A stretch of 64,000 nucleotides of DNA from an uncultured Sphingobacteriaceae bacterium (GCA_946480915.1 CAMLLO010000019.1:1-64000); one strand, 5' to 3'; positions 55,496 through 63,723 are shown, counted from the stretch's first letter. Translations and numbers: made by a program. The notes: generated by a model not told the origin, from the letters alone.

Positions 55496-57016
55496 TCAAT
55501 CCCGAACGCAACGAACAGACTCTGCGTAAGAAGAAACATAGCCATCGAAACGGAAAACTTTTGTTTTAAGTGGTTTAGCAAAACTCATGTCCCATCCCCA
55601 CGCTGTACCTTCCTTACCCGCGGGTGTGGACGTAAACCAGAAACCGAAAAGACCCATCCGCTCATAACGATTATTTTTGCGAATACCTGCAGGAAGAGCG
55701 TTAAACCCGCTGCTGTTAGTGCCGTTGCCGTCTTCCTCCCAGCCACTGACGCTTTTCAGGGCTTCGCCGGCCTTGTCCATTCCACCGAATTTAGTCACCA
55801 GCACAGACCATTCGCTATCCGTTGCTAAATGCCAACCTTTGGGGCAGGCTTTTTTCGCTGCTTCCCAGGTGTAAAGCAAGCCAAACTTTTTTCGATTGCT
55901 CTCTTTGTCATCATAAGCGTAGCTCCCCTGCACTTTGTAGTTCAGATTTTGGGCCATCCAGGTAACCGTGGTGCCAGTCAAAGCATTTTTAAAGCTGATC
56001 GTTTTATACGTTTGCCCATCGCGTGACTCGGTAAAGGTGCCGGTTGGTTGACCCTCTTTACTTTTAAAGTTCGTAAAGGTCTTTCCATCATAACGATACA
56101 CTCCGTTTCCAGAGCCAACCCAAATACTTCCATCAAAAGCTTCTAAAATTCCAAAAAAAGCGTTATTTTCTCCTGCTGACTTCACGATGGTTTCAGTGGG
56201 TTTTTTATTGGACAAGGACTTTCCATCATAACGTAAAAGCACAAAATTTTTGCCCACATGAGAACTACTCCAGATGTTTCCTTTTTTATCTTCGATTATA
56301 TATAAACCACCCCTCTTCGTTAAGTTGGTAACGATACTGCCATCGTAGCGCCAAAGACCATCAGCGTCACTGAACAAAATATTACCTTTTTTATCTTCGA
56401 TTATAGTACCAACATTCCTAAAGGGTTTCCCCTTATGTGTTAAAACGGTAAATGTTTTCCCATCATAAAAACGGGTTCCGCCACCTGTGCCAAACCATAA
56501 TTTACCGGTTTTGTCTTCAAGGAAAAGTATTTCTTTCGAGTTTTGAAAAGATTTCCCATCGTAACGGCTTGCTCCACCTCCAGTGCCGAACCAGATGTTG
56601 CCTTTTTTGTCTTCATAAATACTAAGAACAACATTACGAAGTCCCTCCTTAGTTGTGAAATGTTGAAAGGATTTTCCATCGTAATAATAAACACCCGAGC
56701 CAACTGTAGCGAACCAAAAATTTCCTTTTCTATTTTCTAAAACAGAAAAGAATCGGGCCGAACTCACTTTACTTGTAATATTGGTAAAAGATTTTCCATC
56801 GTATCGAATAATACCCTCCCATGAAGCCATCCAAATATTGCCCTTTCTATCTTGTATAATTGCACGAACGATCCTACTAGGACCATGGGTGGTGATTACA
56901 CCTTTGGTTTCGGAGTTGGTAGGACCTTTTGATAGGTCTTTTTTGTTTTGTCCTTTACAGTAAGTGCAAAAAGCAAACAGCAGGAGGCAAGTATAGACGA
57001 AAAGGTATCTTATCAT
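55496..57016 (-). CDS. Propeller lipoprotein with C-terminal FISUMP domain
   Basis: The 506-residue protein has a signal peptide (YTCLLLFAFCTYCKGQ), about seven Reg_prop blades (DRKGNIWMASWEGIIRYDGKSFTNI type) to about residue 320, and then a FISUMP domain (Fibrobacter succinogenes major paralogous). The FISUMP part runs from YKTISFKNA through WMAQNLNYK, GLLYTWEAAKKACPKGWHLATDSEWSVL, SGFNALPAG, WFTSTPAGKEG and SVRCVRD. FISUMP domains are found in surface and secreted proteins with poorly known ligands. A free sensor-type propeller carrying a surface domain is uncommon. Confidence 0.9.
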   Translation of the reverse strand: MIRYLFVYTCLLLFAFCTYCKGQNKKDLSKGPTNSETKGVITTHGPSRIVRAIIQDRKGNIWMASWEGIIRYDGKSFTNITSKVSSARFFSVLENRKGNFWFATVGSGVYYYDGKSFQHFTTKEGLRNVVLSIYEDKKGNIWFGTGGGASRYDGKSFQNSKEILFLEDKTGKLWFGTGGGTRFYDGKTFTVLTHKGKPFRNVGTIIEDKKGNILFSDADGLWRYDGSIVTNLTKRGGLYIIEDKKGNIWSSSHVGKNFVLLRYDGKSLSNKKPTETIVKSAGENNAFFGILEAFDGSIWVGSGNGVYRYDGKTFTNFKSKEGQPTGTFTESRDGQTYKTISFKNALTGTTVTWMAQNLNYKVQGSYAYDDKESNRKKFGLLYTWEAAKKACPKGWHLATDSEWSVLVTKFGGMDKAGEALKSVSGWEEDGNGTNSSGFNALPAGIRKNNRYERMGLFGFWFTSTPAGKEGTAWGWDMSFAKPLKTKVFRFDGYVSSYAESVRCVRD

Positions 57017-57077
57017 TTTATGGTTTTTATTTTTAAGAACTTCGAGAACCTATATGTTTTTGTGGAAGTTTGGAGTT

Positions 57078-58181
57078 TCAACATCCTTTATTGGGTATGG
57101 CATAAATCACGTTGCCTGAAACAGATAACTTGAAGCCCCTATTTTCTACAGAGGGAAGTAACAGTTTCCATGTTTTACCCATGTCAGATGACCGGAATAT
57201 ACCATCTGAGCGACCACATATCAAATATTCACCCACTTGTTTGATTGACGAAATATACCATGAAGCCTGACGTAAGTCTATTTGTTTGATGAATGAACTA
57301 TTCCAGGAAGGCTGAAGTCCTTCACCTATGACATTCCAGGTTTTTCCACTATCCAGTGAAATGTGTATTCTGTTAGTTTGGGTTATTGTATTGTAGGCTA
57401 TAGCAGCAAATCCTCCATCAATACGTTCCACAGCGATACCAGCACCCCCTTCGCTAATCACACGATCCCAGTTTTCACCATCATCGGTCGATCTTAATAT
57501 TCCCTGTGTGCTGGCAGCCAGGAGTACACCGTTTGACTCTACCATTTTCATTACCCAGCCTACAACATGCACATATTTCCAGGTTTTTCCACTGTTGGTG
57601 GATTTAAAAAGTGCGTTGTTGGAGCCGATGAAAACTGTGCCTCCGGTGGTTTCAAAAATGCTGCATACTTGTTTCTCTTTATATTTCGTGTACGCCCAAT
57701 CTATCGTTCTGTTAATGCGTACGGCTTGCTCTTGAAAATTTGTGTACATGGGCGACCAATCACTCTTTCCGTTTATTTTTTGTAAAAATTGGCCCCTGAA
57801 ATTATAGGCAAATATCCCCTTCTTGCCAGGGGCAATGCTACGCTGTTTACCAGGGAAAATCTCTTTTGTCCAAAAAGGAGTTGTGGAATTTGGTTCACTG
57901 TGATATATCCCATTTCCGGCACGTAAATAGAGCCCACTGTCATTTGTAAAGAAACCATCACTCTGCATACCTTCCCTCTGCAAATTTTCAGGCAGCCCTT
58001 TGCTAATGTCCTGCCATGTTTGTCCGCCATCATTAGATTTAAAAACGATGGGGACAATCCCCGATGATTTGCCCTCTTTTATTGATTTCTTTTTTGCTTC
58101 GTTTCGTTTTGGTACAAAAAAAGAATTTAGTAGAAATAATACTAGGAGGATGGCCGGAACAAACACAAATGATCTTTTCAT
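57078..58181 (-). CDS. BNR/Asp-box beta-propeller exported protein
   Basis: The 367-residue protein starts with a membrane/signal segment (FVFVPAILLVLFLLNSFFV) and contains repeated Asp-box words SxDxGxTW: SNDGGQTWQDI, STNSGKTWKYV, STDDGENWDRV, SLDSGKTWNVI, SSDMGKTWKLL. This is a sialidase/sortilin/YCF48-like seven-blade fold without the catalytic Arg triad that I can see. It is a different propeller class inserted between two Reg_prop genes. A binding or assembly role is likely, though not shown. Confidence 0.85.
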   Translation of the reverse strand: MKRSFVFVPAILLVLFLLNSFFVPKRNEAKKKSIKEGKSSGIVPIVFKSNDGGQTWQDISKGLPENLQREGMQSDGFFTNDSGLYLRAGNGIYHSEPNSTTPFWTKEIFPGKQRSIAPGKKGIFAYNFRGQFLQKINGKSDWSPMYTNFQEQAVRINRTIDWAYTKYKEKQVCSIFETTGGTVFIGSNNALFKSTNSGKTWKYVHVVGWVMKMVESNGVLLAASTQGILRSTDDGENWDRVISEGGAGIAVERIDGGFAAIAYNTITQTNRIHISLDSGKTWNVIGEGLQPSWNSSFIKQIDLRQASWYISSIKQVGEYLICGRSDGIFRSSDMGKTWKLLLPSVENRGFKLSVSGNVIYAIPNKGC

Positions 58182-58268
58182 TTTTTTAATTTAAAGGTGA
58201 AACATATTGATTTTAAAGTAGCGGAATTAACAGGCCGCAAATACACATTATTTCGGAACCTTTTACTT

Positions 58269-59345
58269 TTAAAGTCTTTTAACGGTCTTTCCATCATAAC
58301 GATACACCCCATCTGTAGCGCCAAACCAAATACTTCCATCACGAGCTTCTAAAATCCCAAAAAGACCGTTTTCTCCTGACTTAATTTCGGTTACAGTTGG
58401 CTTTTTATTAGACAAGGATTTCTCATCATAACGCGAAAGTGCCCAATCTGGGCCATTATCACTTCGTGAACTAGTCCAAATGTTTCCTTTCCTGTCTTCG
58501 TAGACATAACCAACAGAATTCCGCGTGAAATTTGTAAAAGTTCTGCCGTCATACCGCCAAAGGCCACCTCCACTGAGCCAGATATTGCCTTTTTTATCTT
58601 CGATTATAGTATGAACTCTTGTAAGAGTTATGCCGTATTTTTTCGTAAGACTGGTATATGTTTTTCCATCATAAATGCAGACATCGCCCCCTGTGCCAAA
58701 CCATAATTTCCCTGTTTTGTCTTCAATGATTGTATGAATACGATTATTGGTCTCATTAATCATCCAATAAACTTCATAAAGTTCCGGATGATAATCCTCT
58801 TTATGGTAAACTGGTAAGCGGACAGAATCAGCAGGAGCATGGGTAGAGGGTGGCGCTTCTTTCATTTTAAAATTTCGAAAGGATTTTCCATCATAACGGC
58901 TTGCTCCATCATAAGTGCCGAACCAAATAATGCCGGCTTTATCTTCATAAATTTCGAAAACGGAGTTACTGGCAAGCCCCTCCTTTGTTGTATAATTTCG
59001 AAAGGATTTTCCATCGTAATAATAAACACCTGAGCCAATAGACGCGAACCAAAAGTTTCCGCGTCGATCTTCCAGAACATCCCAGAATTTGTGAGAACCT
59101 AGTTTACTTGTGAGATTGGTAAAAGATTTTCCATCGTAACGGATAATCCCTTCGGTTGAAACAAGCCACATGTTGCCCTTTCTATCTTGCCGGATGGTAC
59201 GAACGGATGTGGTAGGGCCGTGGGAGGTAATTACACCTTTGGTTTCGGAGTTGATAGGACCTTTTGATAGGTCTTTTTTGTTTTGTCCTTTACCGTAAGC
59301 GCAAAAAACAAACAGCAGGAGATAAGCAAATACGTATTTCATCAT
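58269..59345 (-). CDS. Two-component-regulator propeller lipoprotein
   Basis: The 358-residue protein is the closest relative of the FISUMP-carrying one, with which it shares long stretches (SKGPINSETKGVITSHGP). Blades read EDKAGIIWFGTYDGASRYDGKSF and end in GVYRYDGKTVKRL, with no C-terminal domain. The start is at tandem ATGs (59340-59345). The two genes probably arose by duplication. Its 5' end faces the membrane-tethered regulator across a 169-base gap holding the phased TGTAAA repeats. Confidence 0.88.
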   Translation of the reverse strand: MMKYVFAYLLLFVFCAYGKGQNKKDLSKGPINSETKGVITSHGPTTSVRTIRQDRKGNMWLVSTEGIIRYDGKSFTNLTSKLGSHKFWDVLEDRRGNFWFASIGSGVYYYDGKSFRNYTTKEGLASNSVFEIYEDKAGIIWFGTYDGASRYDGKSFRNFKMKEAPPSTHAPADSVRLPVYHKEDYHPELYEVYWMINETNNRIHTIIEDKTGKLWFGTGGDVCIYDGKTYTSLTKKYGITLTRVHTIIEDKKGNIWLSGGGLWRYDGRTFTNFTRNSVGYVYEDRKGNIWTSSRSDNGPDWALSRYDEKSLSNKKPTVTEIKSGENGLFGILEARDGSIWFGATDGVYRYDGKTVKRL

Positions 59346-59429
59346 TGGTATGTTAATTTATTTATTGAAGCATTTTAAAAGGTTTTGATATTGATAGAGT
59401 AAAGCTACATCCTATGCTTGCCGGTAGAG

Positions 59430-59477
59430 TGTAAAGAGTTGTAAAAAGAATGTAAACGGTTGTAAAGACTCTTGTAA
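59430..59477. promoter_or_regulatory. Phased TGTAAA direct-repeat array, predicted operator
   Basis: TGTAAA occurs at 59430, 59440, 59451 and 59461, with a TGTAAT copy at 59473, so spacings are 10, 11, 10 and 12 bases. OmpR/PhoB-type winged helices bind direct repeats of 10-11 bases on one face. The array is in the gap between the divergent propeller and wHTH genes; its last copy holds a TTG 19 bases before TAGAATAG, a weak -7 box for the 59515 gene. Confidence 0.65.
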
Positions 59478-59514
59478 TTAATCTTCTATCAGATAGAATA
59501 GCGTACTTTTATAT

Positions 59515-60396
59515 ATGAATTTTAAGTACCTGTCAATTTTTATTTCTGCCTCTTTGCTTATCTTTTTCTATGGCTTTAGCGGAAGCCCGTTAAATGATAC
59601 GGACTTTGAAGAGGCGAAAGAAATTATCATTATGAGGAAAATTGGACATGAAGTACTGCTTCATTCCGGTGATAGTACATCCAGAGTTTTGCCCGTAAAG
59701 CAGATTGCTGAAAATAAATATCAAATTCGATTTGCAAGTCAGTTTACCTTTAAACCTGATTCACTTGTAAAGATCATACACCAAACGATTGAAGCCAATC
59801 AGCTTCCTTCTGACTATATTGTAAACGTGATAGAATGCGCAAGCAATGAAATGATATTTGGGTATGCAATACTAAAAACTGAGCAGAAGAATATCGTACC
59901 CTGTAAAGGTCGACAGCAATCCAAAGGGTGCTATTTAATCAATATATCATTCCAACGGGCCAGCCTTTTAGGTTTACCAAAGAAGTTTGTATCTACCGGA
60001 ATAGCCCTTTTTGCGTTGGTTTTAGTGTTTTCAGGACTGAAGATTTACCACAAAAAGAAAAGTATATCAGATAAAGGCGACAAGAGCTTTCAAGACAATT
60101 TCATCCGAATTGGGAAATATCATTTTTACAACGACAAGCAATACCTTATCAATAATACTGAACAAATAGAACTCACTCAGAAAGAATCTAAATTGTTATA
60201 CATTTTTGCAAGCGCTCCTAATGAAATCATAGACAGAAACAGGTTGCAAAAAGAGATATGGGAAGATGAGGGCATAATTGTCGGCCGTAGCCTTGATGTG
60301 TTTATATCAAAACTCAGAAAGAAACTGGAAAATGATTCTACAGTTAAACTTGTTAATATTCACGGGAAAGGATATAAGCTTGAAATTAGCTCTTAG
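59515..60396 (+). CDS. Membrane-tethered regulator with C-terminal OmpR-type winged helix
   Basis: The 293-residue protein has an N-terminal hydrophobic segment (LSIFISASLLIFFYGFSGS), an outside domain to about residue 160, a transmembrane helix (STGIALFALVLVFSGLKIY, about 162-180), and a C-terminal winged helix at about 197-293. The wHTH has LTQKESKLLYIFASAPNEIIDRNRLQKEIW and SLDVFISKLRKKL, then VNIHGKGYKLEI, matching Trans_reg_C. There is no receiver or kinase domain. ToxR-type proteins have the DNA-binding part at the N-terminus, so this is the opposite order, with the sensor outside first. The gene diverges from the propeller genes and is a good candidate to regulate them. Confidence 0.85.
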   Translation: MNFKYLSIFISASLLIFFYGFSGSPLNDTDFEEAKEIIIMRKIGHEVLLHSGDSTSRVLPVKQIAENKYQIRFASQFTFKPDSLVKIIHQTIEANQLPSDYIVNVIECASNEMIFGYAILKTEQKNIVPCKGRQQSKGCYLINISFQRASLLGLPKKFVSTGIALFALVLVFSGLKIYHKKKSISDKGDKSFQDNFIRIGKYHFYNDKQYLINNTEQIELTQKESKLLYIFASAPNEIIDRNRLQKEIWEDEGIIVGRSLDVFISKLRKKLENDSTVKLVNIHGKGYKLEISS

Positions 60397-60735
60397 GAAG
60401 AATCTCCTGTGGCTTTAGGCAAGTGTATGAGACCTAGAAATCGATCGTATAATCAATTCTAACTCCTTTTCCCAAGGATTAATCAATGACACGCAATGGA
60501 TAGGATTGTTCAACACGCACCTGATAGCGGTTTAAGTGCTATATGTGTGTGATATTGTTAGCGCGTGTTTTATTCGCGATTCGCGAATTGAAAATTTGTA
60601 TTTTATCTTATCAGGCAGCACCATGACCATTAAGACATCATATGCAATGGACAATCTTGAAAACTAATTGCGAGTAAAAATTTAACTTGAAAATGTTTAC
60701 AGGATTCAAAAAAGGTATTATTTTGCATCAACAGT
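60397..60735. other. Gap without a recognisable gene
   Basis: Between the regulator stop and the structured element at 60736 I see only AT-rich DNA with a small TTCGCGATTCGCGAA dyad around 60573. No ORF, tRNA or terminator is supported. Confidence 0.4.
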
Positions 60736-60779
60736 ACTCGCCACGCTTAAATCCGAAAGGATTGCGTACCAGGGCGAGT
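60736..60779 (+). ncRNA. Structured RNA candidate upstream of the Abi gene (abiF-RNA-like)
   Basis: A long-range stem ACTCGCC (60736-60742) pairs with GGCGAGT (60773-60779). Inside, ACGC (60743-60746) pairs with GCGT (60764-60767), and AATCC pairs with GGATT around a GAAA tetraloop (60755-60758). The right side is followed by a T-rich run. A conserved non-coding RNA (the abiF motif) is known upstream of Abi_2/AbiF genes, and the placement (about 60 bases before the gene) agrees. Identity with that motif is my inference. Confidence 0.5.
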
Positions 60780-60840
60780 CTTTTGCTTTTATAGGGTTTC
60801 CCCAACATACTATAGATTTCCTATGACTCCTCTGATTAAT

Positions 60841-61723
60841 TATGATTTACGATAAGAAAACGTTTACCATAGACGAGCATATACAGCGGTTGCGTGACAG
60901 ACGAAGAACTGGCAAGGCATTATTTGTCGCATGTAAGTTATTATAGACTTGCAGGTTATTGGTGGCCCATGCAAATTGATAAGGAAAAGCATCAATTTAA
61001 AGCAAACAGCAAGTTTGAAGATGTGGTTTCCCTATACAATTTTGACCGGGAGTTGAGAATCTTACTTTTTGATGTCATCGAGAAAATCGAAATCAGTCTT
61101 CGCACCAAGCTTATCTATAGCCTTTCGCATGAATTCGACCCTTGGTGGTTTCAGAATACAACAATTTTTCAAGATTCGGGAGCAATAATAGAAACTTTGG
61201 CGAGCATTAAAGAGGAGGTTGACCGTTCAAAGGATATCTTTATCAAAGAACATAAGAAAAAATACAAGGAGGATTTGCGATTTCCACCCGCATGGAAAAC
61301 TCTGGAATTGACAAGCTTCGGTTCTCTGTCTAAACTATACGGGAATCTTAAAAACACCATTAAATCAAAAGATACCATTGCTCAGGAATTGGGTGCAGTA
61401 AATCACACCTTCTTGCCAAGTTGGCTGCAATCAATTGCTCAAATCAGAAATTATTGTGCTCATCATAGTCGTTTATGGAATAAGAATCTGCCAGGCACTC
61501 CTAAATTGCTTCCAAAGCCTCCCTGCAGATGGGTAAGTGATGTACCTACGATACATCAAAATTGTACATGCATCTCTGCATTATGAGATATTTGGTTAAC
61601 ATTATAGCACCTGAAAATTCATTTTCTGTAAAACTACAAGAGTTACTTGCCATGTATCCATCCGTTGATCCGAATGCTTTAGGGATGAAACCTGATTGGA
61701 CAAAAGAACTGTTATGGAATTAG
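60841..61723 (+). pseudogene. Decayed Abi_2/AbiF-type HEPN abortive-infection gene
   Basis: Frames from 60841 (MIYDKKTFTIDEHIQRLRDR), 60894 (DEELARHYLSHVSYYRLAGYWWPMQ) and about 61540 (KLYMHLCIMRYLVNIIAPENSF, to the TAG at 61723) join into one Abi_2 protein of about 300 residues. At least two frameshifts, and possibly a small deletion at the first, break it. The middle frame keeps the HEPN RNase motif R-x4-H in IRNYCAHHSRLWN. Intact relatives give phage resistance by abortive infection. A shorter functional product from 60894 cannot be excluded but would lack the first helix and true C-terminus. Confidence 0.75.
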
Positions 61724-61903
61724 CTGAACACAAATGCAATTTATGCCTTTGTACCATCATTAAATGACTATTAGCAAGGTCAAGGAGATGGACTACAAAA
61801 TGTGCCCGCGCAAAAAAAGTTCAAATTATCCATACCTCAGTCGAAGATAAAATTCCAGCTTCATGAACTGTTAAGCCACCCCTTACTGAAGAAGATAAAG
61901 CTG

Positions 61904-62209
61904 TCAACTGGTCGTGGAATAAATCGGACTGACGAAGGAAGGAGAATTTATGCCGCCGAAAGCCGGTTTACTGCTTTCTCTTCGCAGGTTAAATTTGGTA
62001 TCGAGTTCCTCTTTCGTAAGATAAACCCGCTCACCTGCCCTTGCCGTCGATTTATAATTACTGAAGGGATTGGTTGACAGCCAACCATGAGCCAGTGAAC
62101 TGTTTACAATCTTCTTCAGGTTCTTGATGTACTTAAAACCACCGTAAAACATTTGACTGCTTTCCTCAAGCGGAACATCTTCGGCTTTATATTTCCATAG
62201 GTGAAACAA
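61904..62209 (-). pseudogene. Tyrosine-recombinase (integrase) relic
   Basis: The minus-strand frame (TTG at the 5' edge) reads LWKYKAEDVPL, then IKNLKKIVNSSLAHGWLSTNPFSNYK and VYLTKEELDTKFNLR, before a degenerate tail. The middle part is the core-binding domain of Bacteroidota phage-type integrases. It has an internal deletion (the 'FYGGFKYIKNLKK' join lacks about 15 residues), and the catalytic Arg-His-Tyr domain is missing. It sits about 225 bases from tRNA-Glu, a typical integration target. 61724-61903 holds nothing I can assign. Confidence 0.65.
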
Positions 62210-62283
62210 ATTTACCTTTTGCAGCCCCGGCCTACAAGATGTTCAATGGGTGAACAGGTTGATTGTCAGAATCTTATAACGTT

Positions 62284-62334
62284 TCTGGTGAGCACCTCTT
62301 CCTGGAAAAAGTGCTCACCGAATTGCTCACCAGA
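62284..62334. repeat. Alternating inverted GTGAGCAC repeats near the integrase relic
   Basis: TCTGGTGAGCA (62284-62294) is complementary to 62324-62334, and the overlapping GGTGAGCAC (62287-62295) to 62311-62319. One left arm can pair with either right arm. Such sites occur by recombinase genes or as RNA switches. The meaning is unclear. Confidence 0.4.
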
Positions 62335-62377
62335 ATTATGCGAAATCATGCATATTTTGGTGATTTGATTCCAACAA

Positions 62378-62410
62378 AAAAGCCTGCAATCTTTTGATTT
62401 GCAGGCTTTT
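62378..62410 (-). terminator. Terminator of the tRNA transcript
   Basis: A 12-bp perfect stem (AAAAGCCTGCAA at 62378-62389 with complement at 62399-62410) is followed by a T-tract on the minus strand, 25 bases after tRNA-Glu. Confidence 0.8.
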
Positions 62411-62434
62411 AAGTGTTTTTGCTATTGTTTCCAG

Positions 62435-62506
62435 TAGCCCGTAGGGGAATCGAACCCCTGTTTCTAGAATGAAAATCTAACGTCCTAACCCCTAGACGAA
62501 CGGGCC
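62435..62506 (-). tRNA. tRNA-Glu (anticodon TTC)
   Basis: The reverse complement folds into a cloverleaf: acceptor GGCCCGT/ACGGGCT (G1-U72 wobble), D-arm CTAGGGGTTAGG, anticodon loop ATTTTCAT with TTC, and T-arm with GGTTCGATTCC. No CCA is encoded. Beside it are the integrase relic and a strong terminator. Confidence 0.92.
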
Positions 62507-62540
62507 ATAAAAAAAGAAGTGTCTTTCAACCTCTTTTTGG

Positions 62541-62613
<73 letters not shown>

Positions 62614-62665
62614 CTCTAGCAATCTTTGGTTTTAGGCTTTATTACTTATTTCCTTACTCCCTGAA

Positions 62666-62704
62666 TTGGACTGCAAAGATATATTTCGTTTCTTTGCAGT
62701 CCAA
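62666..62704. repeat. 13-bp inverted repeat holding two opposed promoters
   Basis: Perfect arms TTGGACTGCAAAG (62666-62678) and complement (62692-62704). The plus-strand reading gives TTG (62666-62668), 20 bases, TTTCTTTG (62689-62696) for era, one mismatch from consensus. The minus-strand reading gives the tRNA promoter. The two polymerase sites overlap almost fully. Confidence 0.65.
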
Positions 62705-62705
62705 A
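62674..62705 (-). promoter_or_regulatory. tRNA operon promoter
   Basis: On the minus strand TTTG (62702-62705), 20 bases, then TATCTTTG (62674-62681) is an exact Bacteroidetes consensus. The start site would be about 50 bases before tRNA-fMet. Confidence 0.75.
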
Positions 62706-62726
62706 TGTTTTTTAAAATAATTTTTC

Positions 62727-63605
62727 ATGTCGCATAAAGCCGGATTTGTGAGTATTGTTGGAAAGCCTAATGCAGGGAAATCTACCCTGATGAATGCGCT
62801 TGTCGGCGAGAAAATGTCGATTATAACGCCAAAAGCCCAGACTACCCGTCATCGCATCATTGGAATTGTTAACGAAGACGATTATCAGATCGTATTTTCT
62901 GACACCCCCGGAGTGATAAAACCAAAGTATGGTTTGCAGGAAAGTATGATGGGAGCAGTCAACGATTCGCTTGTAGACGCCGATATTATTCTTTTAGTTA
63001 CCGATATAAATGAGCGTTTTGATGAAAATGACATTATCGAAAAGCTAAAGAAAACTTCTTCACCCATTGCAGTGGTCATTAATAAAATCGACACGTCTAC
63101 CCAGGAAGAGGTTGAAGCTAAAATTGAACACTGGAAAGAAACACTCAATCCGGAAGTTATTTTCGGCACGTCGGCCCTCCACGATTATAATGTGGACGCA
63201 GTAATGAATTTCATTCTGGATAAATTACCCGAGCATCCTGCCTATTATGAGAAAGACGCACTTACCGACAGAAACGAGCGTTTCTTTGTATCGGAAATGA
63301 TCAGGGAAAAGGTATTCAAGTTGTATCAGAAAGAAATCCCTTACAGCACTGAGATAATTATAACGGCCTTTAAAGAAGAAGAAAAAATCACCAGGATAAG
63401 TGCCGAAATAATTGTCGAACGTGATTCGCAGAAAAATATTCTGATCGGCCCGGGTGGCGCAATGCTTAAAAAAGTTGGCACCTATGCCCGTAAAGACATC
63501 GAAGAGTTTCTTCAGAGAAAAGTATTCCTGGAAATGTTCGTGAAGGTGATACCCGACTGGCGCAACAGGAAGAATTATCTGAAAAGCTTTGGATACGAAG
63601 ACTAA
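62727..63605 (+). CDS. era: GTPase Era
   Basis: The 292-residue protein has G1 GKPNAGKST, G2 region TTRHR, G3 DTPGV, G4 NKID and the C-terminal KH domain (LIGPGGAMLKKVGTYARKDIEEFLQRKVFLEMFVKVIPDWRN). Era binds the 3' end of 16S rRNA and helps 30S assembly. Upstream lies a promoter overlapping the tRNA promoter. It is followed by der after a 118-base gap rich in TTACGAATT-type repeats. Confidence 0.95.
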   Translation: MSHKAGFVSIVGKPNAGKSTLMNALVGEKMSIITPKAQTTRHRIIGIVNEDDYQIVFSDTPGVIKPKYGLQESMMGAVNDSLVDADIILLVTDINERFDENDIIEKLKKTSSPIAVVINKIDTSTQEEVEAKIEHWKETLNPEVIFGTSALHDYNVDAVMNFILDKLPEHPAYYEKDALTDRNERFFVSEMIREKVFKLYQKEIPYSTEIIITAFKEEEKITRISAEIIVERDSQKNILIGPGGAMLKKVGTYARKDIEEFLQRKVFLEMFVKVIPDWRNRKNYLKSFGYED

Positions 63606-63723
63606 AAATTTACAATTTACGAATTAAGATTTACGATTTTTGCATTCGTAATAAGAGTGAATTTACCAAATACATGATTTTGAATTGCATTCGTAATTCG
63701 TAAATCAAAAAATCAAAAATTGA
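63606..63723. repeat. AT-rich direct/inverted repeats between era and der
   Basis: TGCATTCGTAAT occurs twice (around 63640 and 63688), with TTTACGAATT-like inverted copies around them. Such repeats are frequent in Bacteroidota gaps and may be a non-coding repeat family. No gene is seen. Confidence 0.35.

Noticed and set aside
60894..61586. Intact 230-residue Abi protein starting at GTG 60894
   Set aside because: The upstream frame supplies the missing first helix and the downstream shifted frame the true C-terminus, so the gene is better read as broken.
61802..62077. Plus-strand 91-codon ORF over the integrase relic
   Set aside because: Antisense to the recognisable core-binding sequence and without motif.
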